Part shown: positions 7,901 to 14,029 of the stretch, one piece after another
Layout: each line of letters starts with the position of its first letter
Numbering within the stretch: position 1 is the first letter of the stretch
NCBI GenBank assembly: GCA_044432865.1
Contig: JAWXUF010000011.1
Location: 1 to 33,108, forward strand
From: JAWXUE01 sp044432865
GTDB lineage: Bacteria; Bacillota_I; Bacilli_A; Acholeplasmatales; Anaeroplasmataceae
Reading direction: 5' to 3'
Length of the DNA stretch: 33,108 nt
The notes under the pieces: generated by a model
The model's database searches: none
What the model saw: only the letters and a program-made list of their open reading frames with translations
What the model was told of the DNA's origin: nothing
Made by a program: the position numbers and the translations under genes

Positions 7901-8554
7901 TTCTATATTTTCAACAACTTGAATTGAATCTTCTTTAGCAGGAGCATCTCCAAAGATATCTGATAAATCTATCACAGGATCATTAGACTGTTGAACAGTT
8001 ATTCCACCATTTGATTGTGGGATAGCTTGTTGTGGCATCGGTTGCGCTGGTCTTTGTTGTACTGGCTGTGCAGGTTGTTGCATTGGCGCAGATACTAGTT
8101 GTCCTGGTACTTGATGTCCTTGCGGTGCTGGTACTGGTTGTCCTTGCGCATTTGTATATACTCTTTGTACTAATTGTCCTTGTGCATTTACATATGTTTG
8201 AACATGCGCTTGATTCATTGGTTGTTGCGGCATCTGTTGTACTGGTCTTTGTTGTACTGGCTGTGCAGGTTGTGCAGGTCTTTGTTGTATTTGTTGAGTA
8301 GGCGGAGCAATATTTGGCTCAGGTACAGCATTTACCTTTTGTTCATTACGTACTGAATTCAATAAATTATTAAATACATCATCTACTTCTTCAACATCAA
8401 CGAATCCTTCTTTTACAACAACTCCACCATTATTTTGCGGATTTACTTGTGCAGTATATTTTGTAGGAGCAGTCGGAATTCTCGGTGCATTAGCAGAGGT
8501 ACTTTTTCTAATTATTGGTTTATTTCTAAAATCATTATTTGTATTGTTGTCCAT
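4904..8554 (-). CDS. giant modular repeat protein with uL15-like C-terminal tail (function unknown)
   Basis: I do not recognise a named gene. Numbered from ATG 8554 (1216 aa), residues 78-190 are Pro/Gln-rich low complexity. Residues 191-405 are acidic and carry five copies of [IY]DL[SET]DIF (195, 245, 282, 322, 355). Residues about 409-886 hold about 19 degenerate repeats of about 24 residues with pattern hhYDxxGxxLTKExLLxEL. Residues about 920-1060 form a globular-looking domain (YEARL, LLSYAKSKSKVSWNYDAF, LAKI...LYLYLNV). Residues 1161-1216 resemble the end of ribosomal protein uL15 (VNIDSL, then GVLDKSLTFELDDYSKDAI). From memory, the last two domains occur together in uncharacterised Clostridia/Bacilli proteins. 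No signal peptide or membrane segment is visible, so it is probably cytoplasmic. It has its own promoter. The start is uncertain: ATG 8554 lacks a good ribosome site, while AAAAGGGGGA at 8601-8610 points to a codon near 8593. Confidence 0.75.
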   Translation of the reverse strand: MDNNTNNDFRNKPIIRKSTSANAPRIPTAPTKYTAQVNPQNNGGVVVKEGFVDVEEVDDVFNNLLNSVRNEQKVNAVPEPNIAPPTQQIQQRPAQPAQPVQQRPVQQMPQQPMNQAHVQTYVNAQGQLVQRVYTNAQGQPVPAPQGHQVPGQLVSAPMQQPAQPVQQRPAQPMPQQAIPQSNGGITVQQSNDPVIDLSDIFGDAPAKEDSIQVVENIEPIEAFPTFEDDIIITQEMEEVVNDNAIDLEDIFVDDTNEVYEEEPISSNPIFQDTPIESEEEIIDLSDIFDDGQVAYTEDPVETYQPVETYQPIESSETQNELYDLSDIFSENGAASNNVVVDEEAQHVESDENVTYDLTDIFSDDQSLVDTNFTETSEVNNAEVNAEVNAEAEVINDESEYEDEFEGEMLYTNVFDAFNNPLSKEKFVIEFIEEIPNVYDQNSNLLTKNQLQEMINNDTLVVYDEFGGHVIKLILVKDINTALKIKEEAESVESNVFNEFNKPVSNEELLKEYNTNSPNLFNEHGEKLTKEGILLGFEENILVIAEYGKRIDSSIVIAELKNKDTAIFDKYGNELNKELLAESLENNSDMYDKYENQIFFDDIISKIDEGTIIVRDLEGKKVTKTQLLKDVCGFVELYDIDGIKLTKANVKQYIIQNNIEYYGKNNQTLSSGKIVEIFEQNNIQMTNEYEKKLLGKKSNVFNEYGDPLSVTEFINEYRNVLPRLLDSTSKKIAKKDIIDLIKDGTLYIVEDGEKVDSNYLVKELQINIHGVFTKGKEELSSEELISEIHQGLSVYDFNNNELSTGILINNLRNEINIIYDINGNTVSVSDLVAELEENYVLGYDLYKNQLTKEILLEQLSSGNKKIYSEIGSLLSNNDVRTLLVENNITITPEIESLLFDAVNNEERPFADINEVDEMVDFDDNYKDIVIARKENDNVVIVTYNESYEARLNLSKDFTKDYHNLIKNKLLSYAKSKSKVSWNYDAFTVGKVNLAKIDIEIDTLYLYLNVNVDELSPEFKYKDFSDKKAFANTPIRMKVQSMNEVRFAYELIDHIAATNKIVEDANFVMVNYYQENRGFDKLISEELIKEIVSAKTSKSLTNFNASTLVGNNITSICKDVVKDIVITNEFYNDVLSRVKPNHDINNKALIHTDTVCRAFHENDIVNIDSLKNLNLIPSNATFVKCVARGVLDKSLTFELDDYSKDAIKMILITNGTIQ
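5897..7330 (-). repeat. protein-level tandem repeat domain, about 19 units of about 24 residues
   Basis: Residues 409-886 of the giant protein break into units of 22-25 residues (a few longer) with a hydrophobic strand, an acidic turn and a Lys/Glu-rich helix-like half. Examples start at residues 435, 517, 564, 633, 791, 814 and 838. Longer blocks recur: the paired units starting near 409, 493 and 697 all begin [TS]NVF[DN]. The DNA copies are too diverged to count as nucleotide repeats. Confidence 0.75.
7385..7416 (-). repeat. 12-bp tandem repeat in the giant gene
   Basis: TTCAGCATTCAC occurs twice in tandem (7385-7396, 7397-7408), and a third copy begins at 7409 but diverges after eight or nine bases. 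It encodes a short NAEV repeat in the acidic region. In-frame copy-number change here would alter length without a frameshift. Confidence 0.85.
7622..7657 (-). repeat. 18-bp perfect tandem duplication in the giant gene
   Basis: Two identical 18-base units (7622-7639 and 7640-7657) lie head to tail and encode a doubled VETYQP. The units are in frame and sit between the third and fourth DLxDIF motifs. Confidence 0.9.
8047..8078 (-). repeat. 32-bp direct repeat, copy A (copy B at 8242-8273)
   Basis: Bases 8047-8078 are identical to 8242-8273, 195 bases (65 codons) apart and in the same frame. They encode the QPAQPVQQRP stretch of the Pro/Gln-rich region. The in-frame distance means recombination between copies would delete or duplicate 65 residues cleanly. 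Confidence 0.85.
8242..8273 (-). repeat. 32-bp direct repeat, copy B
   Basis: This is identical to 8047-8078. Shorter related Pro/Gln segments flank it. Confidence 0.85.
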
Positions 8555-8630
8555 AGTTTTCAATTGTAATATATTATATATCAAGTAATAAATTGCAATA
8601 TCCCCCTTTTTTAAAAGTTCTTAATTAAAT

Positions 8631-8642
8631 ATAAGTACTTAT
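8631..8642. promoter_or_regulatory. 12-bp palindrome over the predicted start of the giant gene's transcript
   Basis: ATAAGTACTTAT (8631-8642) is a perfect palindrome just downstream of the -10 box, covering the likely transcription start. It may be an operator. The core resembles the AAGTATATACTT centre of the palindrome at 4181-4204, but such AT-rich sequences also arise by chance. Confidence 0.35.
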
Positions 8643-8670
8643 TTATAACATATTTTCTCTTTTTTTACAA
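8642..8670 (-). promoter_or_regulatory. sigma-A promoter of the giant repeat-protein gene
   Basis: On the minus strand TTGTAA (8665-8670), a 17-base spacer and TATAAA (8642-8647) form a good promoter, with TGT just before the -10 giving an extended -10. It lies between the yitT terminator and the giant gene, showing that gene is transcribed separately. The leader to ATG 8554 would be about 80 bases. Confidence 0.65.
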
Positions 8671-8696
8671 TTATTTTATAGAAAAAAAGACAAAAA

Positions 8697-8718
8697 AAGA
8701 TAATCTTACGATTATCTT
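8697..8718 (-). terminator. rho-independent terminator closing the ecfA1-to-yitT operon
   Basis: A 9-bp perfect stem (8697-8705 with 8710-8718, four-base loop) is followed in the minus sense by a run of T residues. It overlaps the yitT stop codon at 8717-8719. Confidence 0.82.
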
Positions 8719-9616
8719 ATGCAACTGTTCTTCTTTTAAAGTTTCCAACTATCCTTTTTACAGGACATGCAATAATGAAAACATGAGGATCAATCTCTTT
8801 TGTTAAATCAACTAATTTATATAATTCAAATGATGATACTACAACTTCAAGTACATATTTCTTTTTATGAGTATAAGCACCTTCACCATTCAGCATAGTA
8901 ACTCCTCTACCAAATTCTCTTAATATCATAGAACTGATCTCTTCACCATCATCCGTTATTATTTCGATTTTCAGATGATTGTATGCAGTATGGATTTTAT
9001 CAGTAACTAATGAAGTTGTGATAATACGTACTATTGTATATAAAGCGATTGCCCAACCAAATATCCCACCAGCAATAAGTGCTATAGATACATTGAAAAT
9101 TAACGAAAAATTTCCAATTGAGATATTCTTTTTAAGAGATAATGCTTGTGCAAACACATCAATACCACCAGTTGATGCTCCTGCTCTTAGAGCTATTGCA
9201 CCACCTATACCAACCATGCAACCACCTAGAAAAGCCATAATTAAATTATCAGATGCTGCAATCCCAAAATCAGGAACTTTAATAAATCCAAGTGTTAGAG
9301 TAGACTGAATTATAATTGATAACAATGAATATAATGCAAATTTTGTTGAGATGAATTTAAAAGCGATAATCAATATAGGAATGTTAATCAAAAAGATCAA
9401 GATACCAATTGATATTGTTTCACCAGTATTTTTCTCAATTATATTTACGATTAATTGGACTAACCCTGTAATACCACCAGAATATAATTTCGCAGGTTGT
9501 AAAAACCAAATCAATCCTAGAGCATATATACAAGACCCAAGAGCAACTATGAAAAATCGTTTATATTCACTTTTAATTACATTTAAAAATGCATTTCCTT
9601 TTTTTTCTTCACTCAT
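8717..9616 (-). CDS. YitT family membrane protein (DUF161/DUF2179)
   Basis: The 299-residue protein has five to six hydrophobic segments in residues about 18-205. A soluble C-terminal part of the DUF2179 type follows (about 210-290, with TDDGEEISSMILREFGRGVTML). The motifs YSGGITGLVQL near the start and RAGASTGGIDVFAQ in the middle are hallmarks of the YitT family. Those proteins are widespread in Bacillota and have no settled biochemical function; a transport role is often suggested. It is the last gene of the long operon, one base after metG, and the terminator overlaps its stop codon. Coupling to metG looks positional only. Confidence 0.88.
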   Translation of the reverse strand: MSEEKKGNAFLNVIKSEYKRFFIVALGSCIYALGLIWFLQPAKLYSGGITGLVQLIVNIIEKNTGETISIGILIFLINIPILIIAFKFISTKFALYSLLSIIIQSTLTLGFIKVPDFGIAASDNLIMAFLGGCMVGIGGAIALRAGASTGGIDVFAQALSLKKNISIGNFSLIFNVSIALIAGGIFGWAIALYTIVRIITTSLVTDKIHTAYNHLKIEIITDDGEEISSMILREFGRGVTMLNGEGAYTHKKKYVLEVVVSSFELYKLVDLTKEIDPHVFIIACPVKRIVGNFKRRTVA

Positions 9617-9617
9617 A

Positions 9618-11510
9618 TTATTTCACCATCGAACCAGGTTTCAGCCCATCAACTTCAATAAGTTTTAATGTTTTATTGTCTTCGGCACATAAAATCATAC
9701 CATATGATTTTACCTTTCTGATTTCAATTTCTTTCAAATTTTTGATAACACAAACATTTTTACCAACCATTTCCTCTGGCGTGTAAAACTTTGCGATCCC
9801 ACTTACTATTTGTCTAATTTCAGTACCAATATCAACTTTTGAAACTAAAAGTTTATCAGCACCATCATGCTTTTTACATTCTAATACTTTACCTATTACA
9901 ATTTCAACCTTTGCAAAATCATCAATTGAGATTGTATTAGTAGGTTCTACTTTTACTTCTTCCTTAACAAACATCTTTTCAATATCTTTAATATCTAATC
10001 TATTGAATAGTATTGTTGGTTCTACAGTTTCATAACCTTTAACAGAACCAAACTTCAATGATTTATAATCATTTGCTGTAGTATTTAATTGTTTGAATAT
10101 CTCTTTAGTTGTATTTGGGATGAATGCATTTAAAATGCTACTTGTAATTCTAATAGTTTCAAGTAAATTAAATAACACATTTTCTAACTCTGACGCTTTA
10201 GATTCATCATTTGCTAAAATCCACGGAGCAGTCTCATCAATATACTTATTTGCTCTTCTAAGAACAACAATAACTTCTTCAATTGCATCACTAACTTTAA
10301 GTTGATCCATTAATCCATCAACTTTTGATTGTAGTTCGTTACATTTGCTAATTAAATCTTCATCAAACTCTGTTGTTGCTTTATTCTTTTTAACACCATT
10401 TGCAAAATATTTTCTTTGCATTGTAATTGTTCTTTTAACTAAGTTACCTAATGTGTTAGCTAAATCAGTATTAGTTCTTTCAACTAATAATTCATGTGTA
10501 ATTGTACCATCTTGTGCAAATGGCATCTCATGTAACACGTAGTATCTAACTCTATCAACACCATATGCCTCAACTAATTCATTTGTATATAATACATTAC
10601 CTTTAGATTTACTCATTTTATTCTCACCAAATAAAATCCACGGATGTCCAAATATTTGTTTTGGAAGTGGTTGCTTAAGTGCCATTAAGATAATCGGCCA
10701 GTAAATAGTATGAAATCTTAAAATATCCTTACCAATTACATGTACATCTGCAGGCCAATATTTTTTATATAAATCACCATGTTTCCCATTTACATCAAAA
10801 CCTAATCCAGAAATATAATTACTTAATGCATCAATCCATACATATGTGACATGTTTTTCATCGAACTTTACAGGAATTCCCCATGTGAAAGTTGATCTTG
10901 ATACACATAGATCAGGAATATCATCTTTTAAGAAATTATTAAGCATTTCATTTTTACGACTCTCAGGTTGTATAAATGAAGGATTATCATTAATATGTTT
11001 TACTAATTTATCTTTATAGTTTTGAAGTTTCATAAAATATGCTTCTTCTTTTTCTACAGTTACACTAGCACCACAATCAGGACAACATTTATCTTTTAGC
11101 TGTGTTTCAGTGAAAAATGATTCACAATCTTTGCAGTAATTACCCTCGTAATGTCCTTTATAAATATCACCTTGATTATAAAGTTTTTCAAATATTTCTT
11201 GAACAACTTTTTTATGATCATTGTCGGTAGTTCTTATGAATCTATCATACTCTACATTTACTAAATCATAGATACCTTTTATTTTAGATGAAATATCATC
11301 ACAAAATGCTTGAGGAGTTACTCCAGCAAGTTTTGCTTTTTCTTCAATCTTTTGACCATGCTCATCAGACCCAGTCATGAAATAGCAATCATACCCTCTA
11401 AATTTATTATATCTAACAATACTATCAGCAAGTATTGCTTCGTAAACGTTACCTATATGAGGTACACCTGATGTATAAGCTATCGCTTGTGTTAAGTAAA
11501 ATTTCTTCAT
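9618..11510 (-). CDS. metG: methionyl-tRNA synthetase
   Basis: The 630-residue enzyme charges tRNA-Met with methionine. The class I signatures are clear: HIGN at residues 18-21 and KMSKS at 298-302. A zinc knuckle has cysteines C126, C129, C143 and C146. The C-terminal 105 residues or so (from about 528, KVEIVIGKVLECKKHDGADKLLV) are the OB-fold tRNA-binding domain found in the dimeric bacterial form. ATG 11510 has the strong site GGAGG. No T-box-like leader lies before it; the 15-base gap to the upstream thioredoxin-like gene shows it is an internal operon gene. Confidence 0.97.
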   Translation of the reverse strand: MKKFYLTQAIAYTSGVPHIGNVYEAILADSIVRYNKFRGYDCYFMTGSDEHGQKIEEKAKLAGVTPQAFCDDISSKIKGIYDLVNVEYDRFIRTTDNDHKKVVQEIFEKLYNQGDIYKGHYEGNYCKDCESFFTETQLKDKCCPDCGASVTVEKEEAYFMKLQNYKDKLVKHINDNPSFIQPESRKNEMLNNFLKDDIPDLCVSRSTFTWGIPVKFDEKHVTYVWIDALSNYISGLGFDVNGKHGDLYKKYWPADVHVIGKDILRFHTIYWPIILMALKQPLPKQIFGHPWILFGENKMSKSKGNVLYTNELVEAYGVDRVRYYVLHEMPFAQDGTITHELLVERTNTDLANTLGNLVKRTITMQRKYFANGVKKNKATTEFDEDLISKCNELQSKVDGLMDQLKVSDAIEEVIVVLRRANKYIDETAPWILANDESKASELENVLFNLLETIRITSSILNAFIPNTTKEIFKQLNTTANDYKSLKFGSVKGYETVEPTILFNRLDIKDIEKMFVKEEVKVEPTNTISIDDFAKVEIVIGKVLECKKHDGADKLLVSKVDIGTEIRQIVSGIAKFYTPEEMVGKNVCVIKNLKEIEIRKVKSYGMILCAEDNKTLKLIEVDGLKPGSMVK

Positions 11511-11525
11511 ATTTATTCCTCCGCC

Positions 11526-12020
11526 CTAATGATGGGATATTTTTTTTATTAATTCATATAATTCATTTTTAAAGTATTTTATATCTTCGATTGTAATTGT
11601 TTCTTCTTCGTACTCTTCGAGTATAATTCCAACTACAATTCCTTTTTTAATTCCAAAAATAGAAGGTACACTCAATTTAGGAATTTTTGTATCTCTTAAA
11701 TTAAAAAATTCATCTTCAACCATAACAGATTCTTCGTTTTCGTAATTAAGTAAATCAATTATTTTCTTATATTGAATTTCCTGTTCAATAGTATTACATT
11801 TTCTAAAATCATCAACAGAATCTTTATTTCCAACTCTAGAATCTAAATTAAATATAGTTGTGTAATTTTTTTCTGCAACTTCTTCAATTAGTGGATTTAT
11901 AACCCTACAGTTTTTACACCATGTACCACCAAAATAAAAAATAAAGGTTTCTTTATTATTAATTTTATTTTCGAATTGTGAAAAATCTATTTCAACTATT
12001 TCCTTTAATTTACATTCCAT
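11526..12020 (-). CDS. thioredoxin-like protein with WCKNC motif
   Basis: This is a 164-residue, apparently cytoplasmic protein with no signal peptide. A thioredoxin-type beginning (FIFYFGGTWCKNCRVINPLIEEV) places the redox pair at C35 and C38. A later VPSIFGIKKG segment supplies the expected cis-proline and the last strands. It is longer than classical thioredoxin because of an acidic insertion between the two halves (about residues 60-110). That suggests a specialised reductase or bacteriocin-transport-type thioredoxin rather than TrxA. It sits between rsmI and metG, 16 and 15 bases from each. The Bacillus cluster has abrB there instead. The partner is unknown. Confidence 0.7.
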   Translation of the reverse strand: MECKLKEIVEIDFSQFENKINNKETFIFYFGGTWCKNCRVINPLIEEVAEKNYTTIFNLDSRVGNKDSVDDFRKCNTIEQEIQYKKIIDLLNYENEESVMVEDEFFNLRDTKIPKLSVPSIFGIKKGIVVGIILEEYEEETITIEDIKYFKNELYELIKKISHH

Positions 12021-12036
12021 ATAAAGTCCTCACATA

Positions 12037-12885
12037 TTAGTCTTCCTTGTTAGAATACTCTTTATACAATTCTTGTCTTTCAACACCTAAGCGTTTTGCA
12101 ACAATTCCTATTGCTTCATTCTTACGTTTACCAGCTAGTATTAATTCATTGATTTGTTCGAACTTGTCAATTTCATTATAGTCAATTACTGTGTTACATC
12201 CTTCAACGACAATAACCATTTCACCTTTTAGGTCATCACACACTTCAATAACATCTTCAATATTACCTCGTATTATCTCCTCGAATTTTTTAGTAAGTTC
12301 TCTACATAATGCAATGTTTCTGTTTCCAAAAACACTTAGCATATCAATAAGTGATTCTTTAATTCGATGAGGTGACTCATAAAATATTATAGTGTTTGTA
12401 TTATCTTTGATTGATTGTAATTCCTTTATTCTTTTAGTTGTTTTATTATCTAAGAAACCATAAAACATAAAATGATTAGGTGCAATGTTTGATACTATTA
12501 ATGCTGTAAGACATGCACTTACTCCAGGAATTGGCACAACTGAAAAACCTTCTTGTAACGCCATTTTCGATGCAAAGAAACCAGGGTCAGATATAACCGG
12601 CATACCAGCGTCACTAACCAAAGCAACATTAATTCCATTTTTTAAATATTCAACTATTTTTTTGTAAGATGTTTCTTTATTAAATTCTTGATATATTTCT
12701 AATTTATTTTTTATATTGTAATGATTTAATAATACTCTAGTAACTCGTGTATCTTCAGCAAATATAACTCCAACTTCTTTAAGAGTGTTTACAGCTCTAA
12801 AAGTCATATCTTCAAGATTACCGATAGGAGTTGCAACTAAGTATAATTTTGCATCATCATTACTAAAACTTTTTTGTCTATCCAT
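12037..12885 (-). CDS. rsmI: 16S rRNA (cytidine(1402)-2'-O)-methyltransferase RsmI
   Basis: This 282-residue member of the tetrapyrrole-methylase-like fold methylates the 2'-OH of C1402 in 16S rRNA using S-adenosylmethionine, tuning the P site. Diagnostic segments are YLVATPIGNLEDMTFRAV (about residues 15-32), AEDTRVTRVLLNHY, VSDAGMPVISDPGF and FYESPHRIKESL. Length is normal. ATG 12885 overlaps the stop of the preceding TerB-like gene by one base (TAATG), so the two are translationally coupled. Confidence 0.95.
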   Translation of the reverse strand: MDRQKSFSNDDAKLYLVATPIGNLEDMTFRAVNTLKEVGVIFAEDTRVTRVLLNHYNIKNKLEIYQEFNKETSYKKIVEYLKNGINVALVSDAGMPVISDPGFFASKMALQEGFSVVPIPGVSACLTALIVSNIAPNHFMFYGFLDNKTTKRIKELQSIKDNTNTIIFYESPHRIKESLIDMLSVFGNRNIALCRELTKKFEEIIRGNIEDVIEVCDDLKGEMVIVVEGCNTVIDYNEIDKFEQINELILAGKRKNEAIGIVAKRLGVERQELYKEYSNKED

Positions 12886-13292
12886 TACTCTTTTATAATA
12901 CGAGATGCTCTTTCTCTTAAATCTCTTTCATCATAGATAACAGACATTAACTCTCTTCTTCTTTCAGCAGTAATATCAAATGTTTTTTGAAGTTTTTCTA
13001 AAAATAAATGTTCAGTTGTGTTATATAAATCTTCACTCATAGAAATCATAACTAAATTTAAAAATACAATATTTTTAACAACTCTATTTGCTTTTTTGAA
13101 AAATTCAATTGTATCATCAATAGATGAACTATTTTCAAATGAATATTCTGATACAACATGTCCTACCTCGTGAAACATTCTACCTAATAGTTTTGTTTCT
13201 AACTCTGTTGCAGTACCATCGATATCCACCATGTACATCGCTAAATCTAAAAACTTTAATTTTTCTTTCTCTTGTAATAATGATAAAAACAT
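12885..13292 (-). CDS. TerB-like small helical protein (unknown function)
   Basis: The 135-residue, mostly helical protein has no close name. Residues 10-40 (KLKFLDLAMYMVDIDGTATELETKLL) match the core of TerB/tellurite-resistance-like domains. In those a helix is followed by a DxDG turn (D23, D25, G26) and an acidic helix (E30, E32). The rest is amphipathic helix ending in a basic tail. It sits between trmN6 and rsmI, 11 bases after the former and overlapping the latter by one base. In Bacillus the replication regulator yabA sits nearby, but this protein lacks the YabA coiled coil and C-terminal zinc cysteines. Fold assignment is moderate; function is unknown. Confidence 0.6.
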   Translation of the reverse strand: MFLSLLQEKEKLKFLDLAMYMVDIDGTATELETKLLGRMFHEVGHVVSEYSFENSSSIDDTIEFFKKANRVVKNIVFLNLVMISMSEDLYNTTEHLFLEKLQKTFDITAERRRELMSVIYDERDLRERASRIIKE

Positions 13293-13303
13293 ATTAATTC
13301 CTC

Positions 13304-14029
13304 CTATTTTCTATTATAAATTTCTAATACTTCTTCAGTCCACTCACCATTATCGCTGTGAACAATTAATGGCGGTAATACTATTACCCCACCAGTATTA
13401 TTAGTTTTCTTCGCCTCTAATAATATATGATTGCAAGTTTGTCCTTCTTTTGGATATATAAATCTTAATCTTTTTAAAGATAAATTATATTTATTTAATG
13501 TTAAAATTATTTCATCTAATCTTTCTGGTCTATGTACCATCGCTAGATATCCACCATTATTTAATAATATTGATGACTCTTTTACAACATCATCTAAATT
13601 ACATTCAACTTCGTGTCTTGCTATTGTCTTAAATTCACTTTTATTAATATTAGAATCTTCTTGATATTTAAAAAATGGTGGATTAACAATAACTAGATCG
13701 TATTTTTGTCTACCAATCTTCTTGTTAATATCAATTAAATTATCATTAATAAAATTTATATTAGTAAAACCATTTAATTCATTTGATTTAATAGCTAACT
13801 CAAATGCTTTTTTTTGTAACTCTATTGAGGTAATTTGTTTAGATGTTCTCAAAGTTAAATAAAATGATATTGCACCATTACCACTACATAATTCAACTAT
13901 ACTATTTACTTTTTGGTTAATAGTTGCAAAATCAGCTAATAGCAATGAATCAATTGAAAATGAAAACAAATCTGAATCTTGATAAATCTTTATTTTAGGA
14001 TATCCTAAAAGTTCATTTAATACTTCCAT
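13304..14029 (-). CDS. trmN6: TrmN6-type tRNA(Val) adenine(37)-N6 methyltransferase
   Basis: This 241-residue Rossmann methyltransferase resembles Bacillus YabB. It opens with the family stretch KIYQDSDLFSFSIDSLLLADF. The SAM site follows (VELCSGNGAISFYL), and the catalytic NPPFFK is of the N6-adenine type. The family modifies A37 of tRNA-Val in E. coli. The exact tRNA target here is inferred. ATG 14029 overlaps the ricT stop by one base. Confidence 0.85.
   Translation of the reverse strand: MEVLNELLGYPKIKIYQDSDLFSFSIDSLLLADFATINQKVNSIVELCSGNGAISFYLTLRTSKQITSIELQKKAFELAIKSNELNGFTNINFINDNLIDINKKIGRQKYDLVIVNPPFFKYQEDSNINKSEFKTIARHEVECNLDDVVKESSILLNNGGYLAMVHRPERLDEIILTLNKYNLSLKRLRFIYPKEGQTCNHILLEAKKTNNTGGVIVLPPLIVHSDNGEWTEEVLEIYNRK

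Noticed and set aside
7385..8273. CRISPR-like array from the repeated bases in the N-terminal coding region
   Set aside because: Repeats are irregularly spaced, in frame and coding for Pro/Gln or Asn-Ala-Glu-Val strings. No spacer structure or cas genes are present.
8032..8356. Plus-strand open frames opposite the Pro/Gln-rich region
   Set aside because: They translate to low-complexity Val/Leu strings that mirror the antisense of CAA/CCA codons, have no credible ribosome site, and overlap the giant gene.
9351..9786. Plus-strand open frames opposite yitT and the 3' end of metG
   Set aside because: Both minus-strand genes there are clearly real and conserved. The plus frames show no family features.
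11511..11525. T-box or SAM riboswitch before metG
   Set aside because: Only 15 bases separate metG from the preceding gene, with no room for a leader structure.
12885..13292. Identification of the 135-residue protein as YabA
   Set aside because: Position is similar to Bacillus, but there is no leucine-zipper coiled coil and no C-terminal zinc-binding His/Cys set. A TerB-like fold fits better.
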